Shown: positions 7,770 through 16,716 of the stretch, piece after piece | How the letters are laid out: each line of letters starts with the position of its first letter | Numbering within the stretch: the first letter of the stretch is position 1 | Assembly (NCBI GenBank): GCA_017434755.1 | Contig: JAFRER010000006.1 | Span: forward strand, 62,001-126,000 | Source: Oscillospiraceae bacterium | GTDB taxonomy: Bacteria; Bacillota; Clostridia; Oscillospirales; Oscillospiraceae | Length of the DNA stretch: 64,000 nt | Direction: 5' to 3' | The notes under the pieces: model-generated | Databases searched by the model: none | Seen by the model: only the letters and a program-made list of their open reading frames with translations | Told to the model about the DNA's origin: nothing | Made by a program: the position numbers and the translations under genes

Positions 7770-8612
7770 TCAGGTCTTGCCGCTCCTGCGTGACTTCAAG
7801 GCGAGGCGGATCCGGTGGAACGGGCCGGCTTTGAAAAGTAGGCTGAGGATCATGAGGATGCAGAGGAAAAGGATGACGCAGACCGTCCATATGATCCGGA
7901 TACCGCCCGGTGTGAGCTCTCTGCGGCTCTCCCGCAGAGAGATGTTCCGGAGCTGTCCGAAGTCGGCCCCGTCCATCCGGAGGCGGAGACGGAACAGGCC
8001 CTCGTGCCCGATCGTGTGATAGACGGCGGTCCCGTCCGATACCTCAAACGAGCCTGAGGTATGGGAAAGGTCGGTCATCGTGCAGTCGGAGGGCGGCGTT
8101 ACCCGGATGATGAGGTTGTTGACTATCGGAGAGAATTTCGCGGACACGGGGCGGAAACAGAAAAGGGCGTGATCCCCGTCCACGCGCTTCACCATGTCCG
8201 TCAGACGGTAGGAGAAGGTATAGACATGGGTCCCGAAGCCCGTCTGCAGATAGGCGGTCAGCGTGACAGCCTTCTTCCCGTCCGTGCGGTCGTAATGGTA
8301 GTCGGATACTTGCTCAGTGTCGGGAGTGGGCTCACAGGGCGTGCCGTCTATGAAGACGCTCAGGTCGGTGAGGGAAGTGAATTCCTCCGCAATCGGGAGG
8401 TCGGTGCAGATGTCCTTGTAAAAGCAGGAGGAACTGCCGTAGGAGGTGATTTTCCAGGTCTCGGTGACGCTCGCGCTGCCGTCGCTGTTGAGAACGATGT
8501 CCATGTCTGCGTAATCCACGGCATAACTGTTTTCGGCGCAGGCCGCGGGGAGAGGGAGAAAGAGAGCGGCGCAGACCGCGAGGATCGCGAGGATCGATAA
8601 AGCGCGCTTCAT
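7770..8612 (-). CDS. DUF2207-like membrane protein
   Basis: A 280-residue protein with a signal peptide (ending near ACAEN), a beta-rich external domain (residues about 30-210) and one C-terminal transmembrane helix (about 236-258) with a short basic tail. The external start YAVDYADMDIVLNSDGSASVTETW fits the N-terminal part of DUF2207 membrane proteins, though the long glycine-rich C-terminal region of the full family is missing. Function is unknown. A short gap (70 bases) separates it from the upstream lipoprotein at 8683. Confidence 0.75.
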   Translation of the reverse strand: MKRALSILAILAVCAALFLPLPAACAENSYAVDYADMDIVLNSDGSASVTETWKITSYGSSSCFYKDICTDLPIAEEFTSLTDLSVFIDGTPCEPTPDTEQVSDYHYDRTDGKKAVTLTAYLQTGFGTHVYTFSYRLTDMVKRVDGDHALFCFRPVSAKFSPIVNNLIIRVTPPSDCTMTDLSHTSGSFEVSDGTAVYHTIGHEGLFRLRLRMDGADFGQLRNISLRESRRELTPGGIRIIWTVCVILFLCILMILSLLFKAGPFHRIRLALKSRRSGKT

Positions 8613-8682
8613 GACAGATTCTCCTGAAAAGAGCTTAAAGATGTTTATGTGCCTTAGCGGGAGCCGGCGTCCGGAAACGCCC

Positions 8683-9348
8683 TCATGCGTAGAGGTACAG
8701 CGTGCCGGAGGCGGAGAGGAGCTTTAAATTCTGGATGATTTTGACTGTCGAAACGTTCAGGACGGTATTGAAGCCTAAATAGATACAGTAGGTTCCGTCC
8801 TCAAAGACCCCTTCGATCTGGTCGTCATGGACGGTGGACGAGTATTTGTTGGGGGCGTTTCTGCGGATCTCGTAGCTGCAGGTTTCAAGATCGATGTAGA
8901 TCGATCTTTCAACATAATAGTAAGCATTGCGGTTGTATTGCACCCGGGCTTCGACTTTGCAGCTGTCCGCCTTTTCCGGCGCCACTTCATAGTCTGCCTT
9001 GAGGCGGAAGCACGAGGGGGCTATGATCCGGCTCAGCAGACCTTCGGGGTCCCTTTCGACCGTCAGCTTACTCTCCGGAAACTCCACAAATTCAAAATAA
9101 TCGTAGAAATTGTCCGCCGTGATTGCCACCTCGACGATCTCGCGGGCCGGAGCAGGGGCAGTCTGCGCAGGTTCGGCCTCCGGAGCGGGGGCTTCAGATC
9201 CGTCCGCGTCGGAGACAGTCTCCGATGCGGTCTCGGCGGAGGCGGGCTCCTGTGCGGGACCGGAGACGGACGGGATGGCTGGAGCACCGCAGCCCGCAAG
9301 GGCGGAGAGCGCTGCTATGACCAGCGTGAGAGCAATTACTTTCTTCAT
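8683..9348 (-). CDS. Lipoprotein with FDYFEY-type domain
   Basis: A 221-residue lipoprotein: signal with lipobox LAGC (Cys20), a low-complexity Ala/Glu/Pro linker (residues about 21-70), then one folded domain. The domain begins VAITADNFYDYFEF, contains IYIDLETCSYEI and ends SASGTLYLYA. The same order of motifs occurs twice in the lipoprotein at 46479-47864 (TITKENFFDYFEY, VDLENRSYTI, SAEGTLYLTV), so these are paralogues. The family is unknown to me. It is probably a surface or periplasm-facing protein with its own promoter. Confidence 0.8.
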   Translation of the reverse strand: MKKVIALTLVIAALSALAGCGAPAIPSVSGPAQEPASAETASETVSDADGSEAPAPEAEPAQTAPAPAREIVEVAITADNFYDYFEFVEFPESKLTVERDPEGLLSRIIAPSCFRLKADYEVAPEKADSCKVEARVQYNRNAYYYVERSIYIDLETCSYEIRRNAPNKYSSTVHDDQIEGVFEDGTYCIYLGFNTVLNVSTVKIIQNLKLLSASGTLYLYA

Positions 9349-9383
9349 GGGACAGGCTCCTTCGATGCTTTGATGCTTTTTCT

Positions 9384-9413
9384 ATTATACGTTCAGCGGA
9401 GGGGTTCTTGCAA
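9384..9413 (-). promoter_or_regulatory. Promoter for the lipoprotein at 8683
   Basis: On the minus strand: TTGCAA, an 18-base spacer and TATAAT. Confidence 0.65.
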
Positions 9414-9441
9414 GGGGAAATGAAGCGGAACGCGCTCAGGC

Positions 9442-9960
9442 TCAGCCGTTTTGCTCCATGGCGGCAATGGTCGCGCGGACTCTCATCAGCGTCTGACCGA
9501 GAAGGTTCTTCCCGGTCCATTTGGACGGATCGAGCGCGTCCGGATCGTCCGCCGCGAAGCCGATGCCGTAGTTGAGGTCCACGGGACTGGCCTCGGCGAG
9601 AGTCCTGTTTCCGGTCTTCAGCAGGACGGCCTTGAGTTCCGGATGCTGCGAGAATTTGGCGAGGTTGGCGTGGAAGATAATCTCGGCGTTGCAGCTGCGC
9701 CAGAGCGGTGAGACGAAGTTGCGCACCTGCCGGCCATATGCCTTGTCCTTTGCCGGGTCAGGCTCGTTCAGGATGAGCACGTAGGTCTCGAAATCGCGGA
9801 AGAGCAGGGCCTTTTTGGCCATCATGTACTGCTCGCAGGTCTGATAGGTGATGCCCTCCACGGTGAAGGGAGCCACGTACCACTGGCTGAAGCCGCCGTA
9901 CTTTCCCTCCTCGCGCCAGAAGAAAACGAGGTCTCTGGTATTCGTTGTTGGATCGGACAT
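9442..9960 (-). CDS. NADAR family protein (YbiA-like)
   Basis: A 172-residue protein of the NADAR (NAD- and ADP-ribose-associated) family. Features are FWREEGKYGGFSQWYVAPF, ITYQTCEQYMMAKKALLF, WRSCNAEIIFHANLAKFSQHPELKAVLL, and the C-terminal WTGKNLLGQTLMRVR. Relatives hydrolyse N-glycosidic bonds in riboflavin intermediates or remove ADP-ribose from DNA or RNA; which applies here cannot be said. The start at 9960 follows GGAGGTG; five upstream residues are dropped. It is driven by a consensus-like promoter of its own. Confidence 0.9.
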   Translation of the reverse strand: MSDPTTNTRDLVFFWREEGKYGGFSQWYVAPFTVEGITYQTCEQYMMAKKALLFRDFETYVLILNEPDPAKDKAYGRQVRNFVSPLWRSCNAEIIFHANLAKFSQHPELKAVLLKTGNRTLAEASPVDLNYGIGFAADDPDALDPSKWTGKNLLGQTLMRVRATIAAMEQNG

Positions 9961-9996
9961 GCCGCACCTCCGCAAATGATCGGTTTTATCCCGTTT

Positions 9997-10025
9997 ATTG
10001 TAGACGAGGGGAAAGCCACTGTCAA
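9997..10025 (-). promoter_or_regulatory. Promoter for the NADAR gene
   Basis: On the minus strand: TTGACA, 17 bases, TACAAT. Confidence 0.8.
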
Positions 10026-10064
10026 TCGGGAACGGGACGAACGAAAGGGAAAACGGAAAAGAGC

Positions 10065-10093
10065 GGGTAGGGGACCGAAAGGATCTCCTGCCC
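10065..10093 (-). terminator. Probable terminator for the SseB-like gene
   Basis: On the minus strand GGGCAGGAGA pairs with TCCCCTACCC using two G-U pairs; a short T-run follows 5 bases later. Confidence 0.45.
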
Positions 10094-10124
10094 TTGCAAA
10101 GCGCTCTATCCGGTTATCATACTG

Positions 10125-10952
10125 TCAGGATCCGCTCTCCGTCACCTGCCGCAGGCCTTCGTAGCGGCAGAAGTACGCATCGCCCCGGAGTGCGAGGCCG
10201 GCGGCGAAGCGCTCCGGCTCTGCGGAGACGAAGCCCACCGTTGCCCAGCAGCATCTGGCGCCGTACCGTTCGCTGAGCTTCAGCAGCTCGCTGCGCTCAG
10301 CCTCCGAAAGCACCGGCTCAGTTTCCCCCGTGTAGCCCTTTATGAGGACGAAAACGAAACTCCCGTCCCTTTCGAGGATGAGGCTCGGCATCGCGCCCGG
10401 GAAGTCGCAGGCGGAGACAAAAGTATATCCCTGCTTGAGCTGGGTGTCGTTTTCCAGAACGGAGTGGATCGCGAAATTCTGGATCTCACCCGGAGTCATG
10501 AGGTCCTCCGGCGTGTAAGAGGGGATTCCGTCGCCCCAGTTTTTCGGCTCACCGCCGCCGTTGTTCTGCGGTGGATAGGCGCCGTGCAGGAGGCATTTGA
10601 GCAGGAAGTGCTTCTCCATGCAGAGTTTCGTCGTAAACGGATCGATCACGATGCCGGCAAGCTGTGACTCATGAAACACCGCGTCGAGCAGCCTGTTCAG
10701 TTCCGCAAGGCAAACCTCGGCCTGACCGGCGGGCGCCTCGGACGCATCCGAATACAATGCCGCGAAGCGCTTTCCACGGGCCTCCAGCACCTTGAAGCGA
10801 AAGCCGTCGCCGTCGTTCCGGCCGGGCATATAGACCCATGTGCCCTTGTCAGTATAAGAGCGCAGGACTTTTGAAAAAGAGGCGAGGCTCTCCGGTCCCT
10901 GATTTTTTGCCAGGTCCTGTACGGCGGAGTTCAGTTCGGATACTTCGTTCAT
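10125..10952 (-). CDS. SseB-like protein
   Basis: A 275-residue cytoplasmic protein with the SseB N-terminal-like features LNSAVQDLAKNQGPESLASFSKVL, TWVYMPG, and the signature LAGIVIDPFTTKLCM. SseB was named for serine sensitivity, but the molecular role of this family is poorly known. A second half (residues about 150-275) includes YTFVSACDFPGAMPSLIL. The start follows AAGGAGA at about 10958-10964. It begins 50 bases after the stop of the lipoprotein at 11003, so the two could be cotranscribed. Confidence 0.75.
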   Translation of the reverse strand: MNEVSELNSAVQDLAKNQGPESLASFSKVLRSYTDKGTWVYMPGRNDGDGFRFKVLEARGKRFAALYSDASEAPAGQAEVCLAELNRLLDAVFHESQLAGIVIDPFTTKLCMEKHFLLKCLLHGAYPPQNNGGGEPKNWGDGIPSYTPEDLMTPGEIQNFAIHSVLENDTQLKQGYTFVSACDFPGAMPSLILERDGSFVFVLIKGYTGETEPVLSEAERSELLKLSERYGARCCWATVGFVSAEPERFAAGLALRGDAYFCRYEGLRQVTESGS

Positions 10953-11002
10953 AGCTTCTCCTTGCGAGGCTGTTTTCTGAATAATCCCGGGCCCGTGTCC
11001 GT

Positions 11003-12373
11003 TCAGGGGTCCCCGATGGAAACGTATGTGAAGAGGTCCCGGTCCTCCGTCATGACGAACTGATTCCGTTTCTGCATATCCTGCTCAAGGGAGACGGGCA
11101 TCGTGCAGAGGCCGTCGGTGAACTTCTGGCAGAGCTGTCTGCCGTACGGATCCGGCCAGAGGGTATATTCGATGAGCTCGCCGTTTTTCCCCGTTCCGGT
11201 GATCCGCAGGGACTGCATGCCGCCCGCGGAAAGGTTGGACGACTTCGAATAGAGGTCCAGGCCTGCAAAGCCGCCGTGCAGCTCTCCGTAATAGTTGACA
11301 AGGCCCTCCCGCCACGTGACGCCGAACAGGCCAATCTCCGCACTGCCGACCGCACAGTCGAGCGCATCGTACACATCCGTGGAAAGCGGGCCGGACTCGA
11401 CAGGCAGCCCGTCGGAGTTGCTTATCTTGTATTCGAATTCGGTGCGGAGCGGTTCGCCCGAGGACTTGCCGTCGCGATAGCCGGAGGCTGATGAACGGAA
11501 AGATACGGAACCCGAACGATAGGTGACTGAAACCTCCGTCACGATCTTCCGGGATTCCCAGGCACCGTATTCTGCATAGGCCGTCAGGGGGCTTCGCTCC
11601 ATGGTACAGGTCCACTTTGTGACACGGCCCTGCCGGTCATACTCATATTCCTCGGTAAGCCTCTCGCGGAGATACAGCCCGTTTTCGTCCGCTTTCATGC
11701 CGTTTTTCGCGGCGGCCTCGCCCAGACGTTCCGCAAAGCTGTCCATTTTCTCTTCTGCCGTCCCGGCAGGAAGAGCATTCAGGGCAAACAGGGAGAGGGG
11801 ATAGCTCTCGGGGAAGGAGACGGACACAAGCCTGCCCTTGCTGTCCCATTCTATGCTGTCGGGATCGCTTCCGGGCAGGAAGGGAGCATAAGGCGTCTTG
11901 ACCGGAAGACCCGTCCCGGATATGGCGCGGCCGCTGCCGTCATACTGCCAGACCGTTTCCGCTTCGCCGTCTTCGCCGTATACGGTGAGCGTGCGGAGAA
12001 CGCCGCTGCCGTCGAATGCGTATTTCTCAAAAACGGTTTTCACTCCGTCCTTTTCCATATAACGGACGAGGGGACGCCCCGCTTCGTCGAGATCGTAGGA
12101 GAAAGAGAGAATGTTGCCGGACCCGTCTTTCGCCGAGACGCACAGGCCCATTTCGTTATAGGTGTATTCGTGCTCGCCGTCAGTTGAAAGAACAAAGCCG
12201 TTTACGGAAAAGCCGGGGCTTGCTTCATAGGCGGCATCTGCCGCATCCGCCGCGGGCTTTTTACTGCCGCCGTCTTGGTCACCGTCTGCCGCGGGAACCC
12301 TGCCGGAAAGCCCGCAGGAGCAGAGCAGGAAGAGCAGCGCAAGGGCGAGAAATAAAGCAGCTGTTCTTTTCAT
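11003..12373 (-). CDS. Large lipoprotein with YD-like repeats
   Basis: A 456-residue lipoprotein with signal and lipobox LCSC (Cys near 19). The mature part carries degenerate YD (RHS-type) repeats: HEYTYNEMGLCVSAKDGSG, FSYDLDEAGRPLVRYMEKDG, WQYDGSGRAIS and EYEYDRQGRVTKW. It lacks a toxin-like C-terminus or RHS core, so it is probably a plain surface beta-structure protein. Lipoproteins at 28143 and 35975 share the style. The start at 12373 follows AAAGGA eight bases upstream and lies within range of a strong promoter. Confidence 0.8.
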   Translation of the reverse strand: MKRTAALFLALALLFLLCSCGLSGRVPAADGDQDGGSKKPAADAADAAYEASPGFSVNGFVLSTDGEHEYTYNEMGLCVSAKDGSGNILSFSYDLDEAGRPLVRYMEKDGVKTVFEKYAFDGSGVLRTLTVYGEDGEAETVWQYDGSGRAISGTGLPVKTPYAPFLPGSDPDSIEWDSKGRLVSVSFPESYPLSLFALNALPAGTAEEKMDSFAERLGEAAAKNGMKADENGLYLRERLTEEYEYDRQGRVTKWTCTMERSPLTAYAEYGAWESRKIVTEVSVTYRSGSVSFRSSASGYRDGKSSGEPLRTEFEYKISNSDGLPVESGPLSTDVYDALDCAVGSAEIGLFGVTWREGLVNYYGELHGGFAGLDLYSKSSNLSAGGMQSLRITGTGKNGELIEYTLWPDPYGRQLCQKFTDGLCTMPVSLEQDMQKRNQFVMTEDRDLFTYVSIGDP

Positions 12374-12456
12374 GTATATCATCCTTTCAAACGGCCTGCC
12401 GCGCGGATCTGCGAGACCCGCCTCACGTCGGCCGTCCTTTTCACTTGCACCGGTCA

Positions 12457-12485
12457 ATTATACCATCCGGACCCGCGGAGCACAA
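12457..12485 (-). promoter_or_regulatory. Promoter for the YD-repeat lipoprotein at 11003
   Basis: On the minus strand: TTGTGC, 17 bases, TATAAT with TGG just upstream (extended -10). Confidence 0.8.
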
Positions 12486-12523
12486 GACGCGCGACGCATT
12501 TGTCTCCCTGTCCGAAAGACGTC

Positions 12524-12552
12524 TTGCGGCGGGCAGGCGGGAATGTTATACT
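12524..12552 (+). promoter_or_regulatory. Promoter for the ion channel gene
   Basis: TTGCGG, 17 bases, TATACT; the start codon lies 33 bases downstream. Confidence 0.65.
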
Positions 12553-12584
12553 TTTTCCGGAATAAAAGAAGAGAGGGATGAAGC

Positions 12585-13373
12585 ATGAGCCGGAAAAGGA
12601 TCTTTGAGATCATAGAGAAATCGGGCGGGGACGATAAACTCAGTTCCGTCTATGACTTTTTCATGATCGCCGTCATCATCGCCAGCCTGCTCCCGCTGGC
12701 GTTCAAGCAGGATAACAGTTTCTTCTTTGTGCTGGACAAGGTGTGCGTCACCATTTTCATCATAGACTATATCTTCCGCTGGTACACGGCCGATTACAAG
12801 TTCCCGCAGAGCGGCTCCTTCGCCTTCGTGCGCTACCCCTTCTCCTTCATGGCACTGGTGGATCTGGTGTCCATTCTCCCGTCGCTGACCATCGTCAGCA
12901 ATGGATTCAAGATCCTGCGTGTCCTGCGCATGATCCGCGCGCTGAGGGTTTTCCGCATCTTCAAGGCCATGCGCTATTCGCGGAGCATCATGATCATCAA
13001 CAATGTACTGCGGAACTCGCGGGACTCGCTGATCGCCTGCTGCGCGCTGGCTGCGGGATACATCCTCATCTCCGCGCTGGTGATCTTCAACGTGGAGCCT
13101 GATTCCTTTGATACCTTCTTCGATGCAGTCTACTGGGCGACCGTCTCGCTCACCACCGTGGGCTACGGGGACATCTACCCCGTGTCCACCTTCGGCCGGA
13201 TCATCACGATGGCCTCGTCCATCTTCGGCATTGCGATCGTGGCGCTGCCCGCCGGCATCGTGACAGCGGGATATATGAGCGAGCTGGCAAAGGAACAGAT
13301 GCGCAAGGCGGAGGCGAAGAGCGGGGAAGCAGCCCCTGAGGAGACATCCCCTGAGCAGGAGGAGTGCATCTGA
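12585..13373 (+). CDS. Voltage-gated K+ channel-type protein
   Basis: A 262-residue six-helix channel. Residues about 22-130 form a voltage-sensor domain whose fourth helix carries regularly spaced arginines (KILRVLRMIRALRVFRIFKAMR, near residues 108-130). Residues about 150-240 form the pore: the selectivity filter TTVGYGD has its core TVGYGD at residues 191-196. The TVGYGD filter predicts K+ selectivity. The C-terminal 25 residues are acidic and cytoplasmic. It has its own promoter and ribosome binding site and no obvious partner. Confidence 0.92.
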   Translation: MSRKRIFEIIEKSGGDDKLSSVYDFFMIAVIIASLLPLAFKQDNSFFFVLDKVCVTIFIIDYIFRWYTADYKFPQSGSFAFVRYPFSFMALVDLVSILPSLTIVSNGFKILRVLRMIRALRVFRIFKAMRYSRSIMIINNVLRNSRDSLIACCALAAGYILISALVIFNVEPDSFDTFFDAVYWATVSLTTVGYGDIYPVSTFGRIITMASSIFGIAIVALPAGIVTAGYMSELAKEQMRKAEAKSGEAAPEETSPEQEECI

Positions 13374-13438
13374 AAGACGGGAAAGAGGAATGGCCTCCGC
13401 ATCATCCGAAAACGCGGAGCGATTTCCGGGAAAAGCCT

Positions 13439-13467
13439 TTGCAATACAAAGCAAAAAGAGGTACAAT
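13439..13467 (+). promoter_or_regulatory. Promoter for the PAP2 gene at 13517
   Basis: TTGCAA, 17 bases, TACAAT. Confidence 0.6.
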
Positions 13468-13516
13468 AACCGATAAAGTAACCGGATAACAGATCTGAGA
13501 AGGAGATGCTTACACT

Positions 13517-14491
13517 ATGGCGGAAACGCTTGGCTCCATTTTCTATTTCGACTGGGAAATGCGGCTGATGGAGTGGCTGCAGGCGACCATCGGCAGCAAC
13601 GGCTTCCTGTTTCAGCTGCTGTCCAATCTGTCGGCTTTCGGCGAACAGCTGCTGCTTGTGGCCATCATGGGATTTCTCTATTGGGGCCTTGACAAGGAGT
13701 TCGGCAAGTATGTCGGGCTGAACGTGCTTGTCGCCAACGTCTGGAACCCCTTGATCAAGAACGTATTCCTGCGGCTGCGGCCGTATTTCGTGCCCGGATA
13801 CAACGTGAAGCTGCTCCGCCTTATAGACACGGAGGCGGACGCCATGGATGTCGCCGCTCAGGGCTATTCCTTCCCCAGCGGGCACTCTACCAACGCCGTG
13901 GTCGCCTACGGGTCACTGGCTGCACATGAGAAGAAACGAAAACTGCTGTGGCTGCTGGTCATCCTCCTGCCGCTGCTGGTGGGCTTCTCCCGCGTGTATG
14001 TCGGCGCGCATTACCCCACGGACGTGATTTGCGGCTGGGCACTGGGCATCCTTGTTCTGATTCTGATCCCGTGGCTGCGCCGGAAGATCCGGAACCGCTG
14101 GCTGTTCTATGGGGTGCTGCTGCTCCTCTCGATGCCGGGATTCTTCTACTGCACCAGCAACGACTATTACAGCTCCTTCGGCATGCTCCTCGGCTTCTTC
14201 CTTGCCGAGCCCTTCGAGGAGCGCTTCGTGATGTTTGAGAACACCTCCAGCATCCTCCGCTGCATCCTGCGCACGATCGGCGGGGCTCTGATCTACTTCG
14301 GCCTGAACGAAGTGCTGAAGATGCCCTTCCCGAAGGAAGTGCTGGATGCGGGGAACCTTCCGGCCTACGTGATCCGCACACTGCGCTACGCCGTGGTGAT
14401 CTTCGTAGTGATCGGCGTGTACCCCGTGCTGTTCAGGCTGACGGGAAAACTTTGGAAAAAGAAGGAGCCGGAGCAGGTGCAGGAGACCTGA
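13517..14491 (+). CDS. PAP2 superfamily membrane phosphatase
   Basis: A 324-residue polytopic membrane protein with the acid-phosphatase signature in three parts: KNVFLRLRPYF (first), SFPSGHSTNAV with SGHS at residues 121-124 (second, acid-base His123), and GFSRVYVGAHYPTDVICG with His165 as nucleophile (third). Such enzymes dephosphorylate undecaprenyl or phosphatidyl phosphates on the outer face of the membrane. Helices after the third motif (residues about 180-310) extend beyond the minimal family size. It is followed by a strong terminator. Confidence 0.88.
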   Translation: MAETLGSIFYFDWEMRLMEWLQATIGSNGFLFQLLSNLSAFGEQLLLVAIMGFLYWGLDKEFGKYVGLNVLVANVWNPLIKNVFLRLRPYFVPGYNVKLLRLIDTEADAMDVAAQGYSFPSGHSTNAVVAYGSLAAHEKKRKLLWLLVILLPLLVGFSRVYVGAHYPTDVICGWALGILVLILIPWLRRKIRNRWLFYGVLLLLSMPGFFYCTSNDYYSSFGMLLGFFLAEPFEERFVMFENTSSILRCILRTIGGALIYFGLNEVLKMPFPKEVLDAGNLPAYVIRTLRYAVVIFVVIGVYPVLFRLTGKLWKKKEPEQVQET

Positions 14492-14512
14492 TCCCCTCCG
14501 AATAAAAGAAAG

Positions 14513-14542
14513 AAGCAGGATGCCGGAAAAGGCATCCTGCTT
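14513..14542. terminator. Bidirectional terminator
   Basis: A 12-bp stem (AAGCAGGATGCC with its complement) between convergent PAP2 genes. A nearly identical hairpin recurs at 16651-16680. Confidence 0.85.
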
Positions 14543-14572
14543 TCCTGTTGAGAGATGAAAGGGAAGGAAGGG

Positions 14573-15268
14573 TCATGGATCTCCCGTACCTCTGCCGAAC
14601 AGCGGGGCGAGAAGGCGGACGATCCGGTCCGCCAGCCGGCCGTATACGCTGCGCACGGCGGGGATGCCGGTGAGCAGATAGGCGATCTCGGCCAGAACGA
14701 TCCCAGCAATCACGTCCGCGATCACATGCTGACGCACGGTGAGCGTGGAGACGCAGACGAGCAGCGCCATAAAAAGAGCCGCCGCGCGTATCCGGAGGGG
14801 AACATCCCTGTTCCCGCGGACTCCGGCCCAGCAGAGCCAGCTGTTCAGGCAGTGGATGGAGGGGAAAAGATTGTCCGGCGTATCGATGGAGTACAGAAAG
14901 CGCATCGCGAATTCCCAGAAGGAAGTCCCGCTCACGTCCGGCCTTGCCATCGTTGTCGGGAGAAAGAGGAAGAAGAGAAGACACACGGCCTTGCCGAGGA
15001 CGTTGGAGCAGAAGAAACGGTCCGCCCTCTCCCGCGGGAGCCCGGCAATGAAGCGGTAAAAGAGGAACCATACCGCGAAGCAGCCGAAATAGATGACGAT
15101 CGTCCAGGGCAGGAAGGGAATGGCGGTATCGGCGGGAAGCGTCAGATCATGATGAAAAAGATTTCGCGTAAAAAGACGGCTGCCCTGGAAGGAGATGAGG
15201 TTGGCAAGCAGAACCAGTCCCAGAGAGACCCAGAAATAGAGCATTTCTTCTTTTTTTCGTCTGAACAT
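14573..15268 (-). CDS. PAP2 superfamily protein, inositolphosphotransferase-like type
   Basis: A 231-residue polytopic membrane protein. It has the shorter PAP2 variant seen in lipid phosphotransferase-like members: LFPSIHCLNSW (second motif) and STLTVRQHVIADVIAGI (third motif, with His as nucleophile). The first motif is weak. The exact lipid substrate cannot be told. It faces the first PAP2 gene across a shared terminator. The start follows GGAGG at 15281-15285. Confidence 0.82.
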   Translation of the reverse strand: MFRRKKEEMLYFWVSLGLVLLANLISFQGSRLFTRNLFHHDLTLPADTAIPFLPWTIVIYFGCFAVWFLFYRFIAGLPRERADRFFCSNVLGKAVCLLFFLFLPTTMARPDVSGTSFWEFAMRFLYSIDTPDNLFPSIHCLNSWLCWAGVRGNRDVPLRIRAAALFMALLVCVSTLTVRQHVIADVIAGIVLAEIAYLLTGIPAVRSVYGRLADRIVRLLAPLFGRGTGDP

Positions 15269-15370
15269 GATGCCTGCCTGTCCTCCAGCAGCGTGGAACC
15301 TTTCCGTTGGTATTTGAGAGGTACTTTACCACAGCCGTCCGGAAAATTCAATCTCTGCAAACGAAGGAGA

Positions 15371-15382
15371 GGTTTACATAAT
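15371..15382 (+). repeat. XerD-arm-like motif 4
   Basis: GGTTTACATAAT, lying between divergent genes and without an obvious hairpin beside it. Confidence 0.55.
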
Positions 15383-15527
15383 TTTTGAGAGCCAAAGCCC
15401 GGTATTTTAAGAAAGCGGTGCATCCTACACAGTTTGTCTATATTTTGCCCGCCGTAAGTGGTATAATAATTAATAATAAAAAGAAAATAAGATGAAAAGT
15501 TTTGTAAGAAAAGTGAGGGAACCTGTT

Positions 15528-16634
15528 ATGAAAAAAACACTGATATGCCTTTTGGCGCTCACGATGCTTCTTTCCGTCTTCGGCACCGTTACCGCTGCGG
15601 CGGAGGATCTGCCGGAGCCCACGGAGAAGTCTCCGACCTGGGTGAGCTCGCTGGGCAAGGACCTGAAGGCCAAACAGCTGTTTGTAGTGGCCGCCGTCGG
15701 CAAGACGACCGCCTATGTCTCCATGCATCAGAAGGACGGCAGGGGCGTGTGGCGGCAGGTGATCTCCACACCCGGCTATATCGGGAAAAACGGTCTTGGC
15801 AAGACCATGGAGGGGGACGGCATGACCCCGGTCGGCACCTTCTCGTTCAACCGCGCCTTCGGCATTGCGGAAGACCCCGGCTGCGCGCTGGAATACGTGC
15901 AGGTGGATAAAAGCCACTACTGGTCGGGTGACGAGCGCGAGGGCTATGCCTACAACGAACTGGTGAGCATAGAGGACCTGCCGGATCTCAATACGGATGC
16001 CAGCGAGCACATCATCGACTACACAAGCGAGTACCAGTACTGCCTGAACATCAGCTACAACGCGGAGGGAGAGCCCGGCGTCGGCTCGGCGATCTTCCTG
16101 CACTGCCTCGGACAGGTGAAGCCCTATACGGGCGGCTGTGTGGCAATCCCGAGAGAACAGATGGAGACCGTGATGAAGTACATCGACCCCGATTGCGTCG
16201 TGGTGATCGACACGCTGAAGAACATAAGCCCCACGACCTGGGAGGCGCTTGGCCTTGAAAGCGAGGAGGAGCCTGCCGAAGAGCCCGCTGACGAAGTTGA
16301 GATGGACTACGGCGCCTCGGCGCTTTACAGCAAGGCGGACATGGACTCCGCCATCGCCAAGATCCGTGAGGAGTTCGCCAGTTGGGAAGGCTGCGCGCTG
16401 CACAGCATCCGCTATGCCGGTGACGAATGCGCCGACCGGAAGAATCTCGACTGGATGAACAGCCTGCGGGAGGAAAAGACCTTCACCGCCTGCATCGGCT
16501 TCAAGAGCGACTTCCACTCTCCCGTGGAAGACGGCCCCTACGCCTGGGAGCCGGACACGGAATACACCGATTGGGAATGGTGGCTTGCCCGCACGGACGG
16601 CGGAGACTGGGAGCTCGTGACCTGGGGCTATTGA
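15528..16634 (+). CDS. Secreted L,D-transpeptidase (YkuD-like)
   Basis: A 368-residue exported protein with a signal peptide (cleavage near TAAAED) and a YkuD-like catalytic domain at about residues 40-225. His192 (in FLHCLG) and Cys204 (in YTGGCVAIP) fit the catalytic pair; the usual SxGC is TGGC here. It would cross-link peptidoglycan between meso-diamino residues or trim murein. Residues about 255-368 form an extra C-terminal domain (SALYSKADMDSAIAKI to WWLARTDGGDWELVTWGY) of unknown role. The start is ATG 15528 with GAGGGA upstream; the ATG at 15492 has no ribosome binding site. Confidence 0.85.
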   Translation: MKKTLICLLALTMLLSVFGTVTAAAEDLPEPTEKSPTWVSSLGKDLKAKQLFVVAAVGKTTAYVSMHQKDGRGVWRQVISTPGYIGKNGLGKTMEGDGMTPVGTFSFNRAFGIAEDPGCALEYVQVDKSHYWSGDEREGYAYNELVSIEDLPDLNTDASEHIIDYTSEYQYCLNISYNAEGEPGVGSAIFLHCLGQVKPYTGGCVAIPREQMETVMKYIDPDCVVVIDTLKNISPTTWEALGLESEEEPAEEPADEVEMDYGASALYSKADMDSAIAKIREEFASWEGCALHSIRYAGDECADRKNLDWMNSLREEKTFTACIGFKSDFHSPVEDGPYAWEPDTEYTDWEWWLARTDGGDWELVTWGY

Positions 16635-16650
16635 GCCGTATAAAACAAAA

Positions 16651-16680
16651 GAAGCAGGATGCTGAAAAGCATCCTGCTTC
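16651..16680. terminator. Bidirectional terminator
   Basis: A 13-bp stem (GAAGCAGGATGCT with its complement), 16 bases past the transpeptidase gene and before the convergent gene ending at 16717. It is nearly the same hairpin as at 14513. Confidence 0.85.
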
Positions 16681-16716
16681 CTGCTTTGTATAAGGAGGAC
16701 CGTGGCCCGGTCTTTT

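Noticed and set aside
11003-12373. RHS-type polymorphic toxin
   Set aside because: Too short, lacks the RHS core and a C-terminal toxin domain, and it is a lipoprotein.
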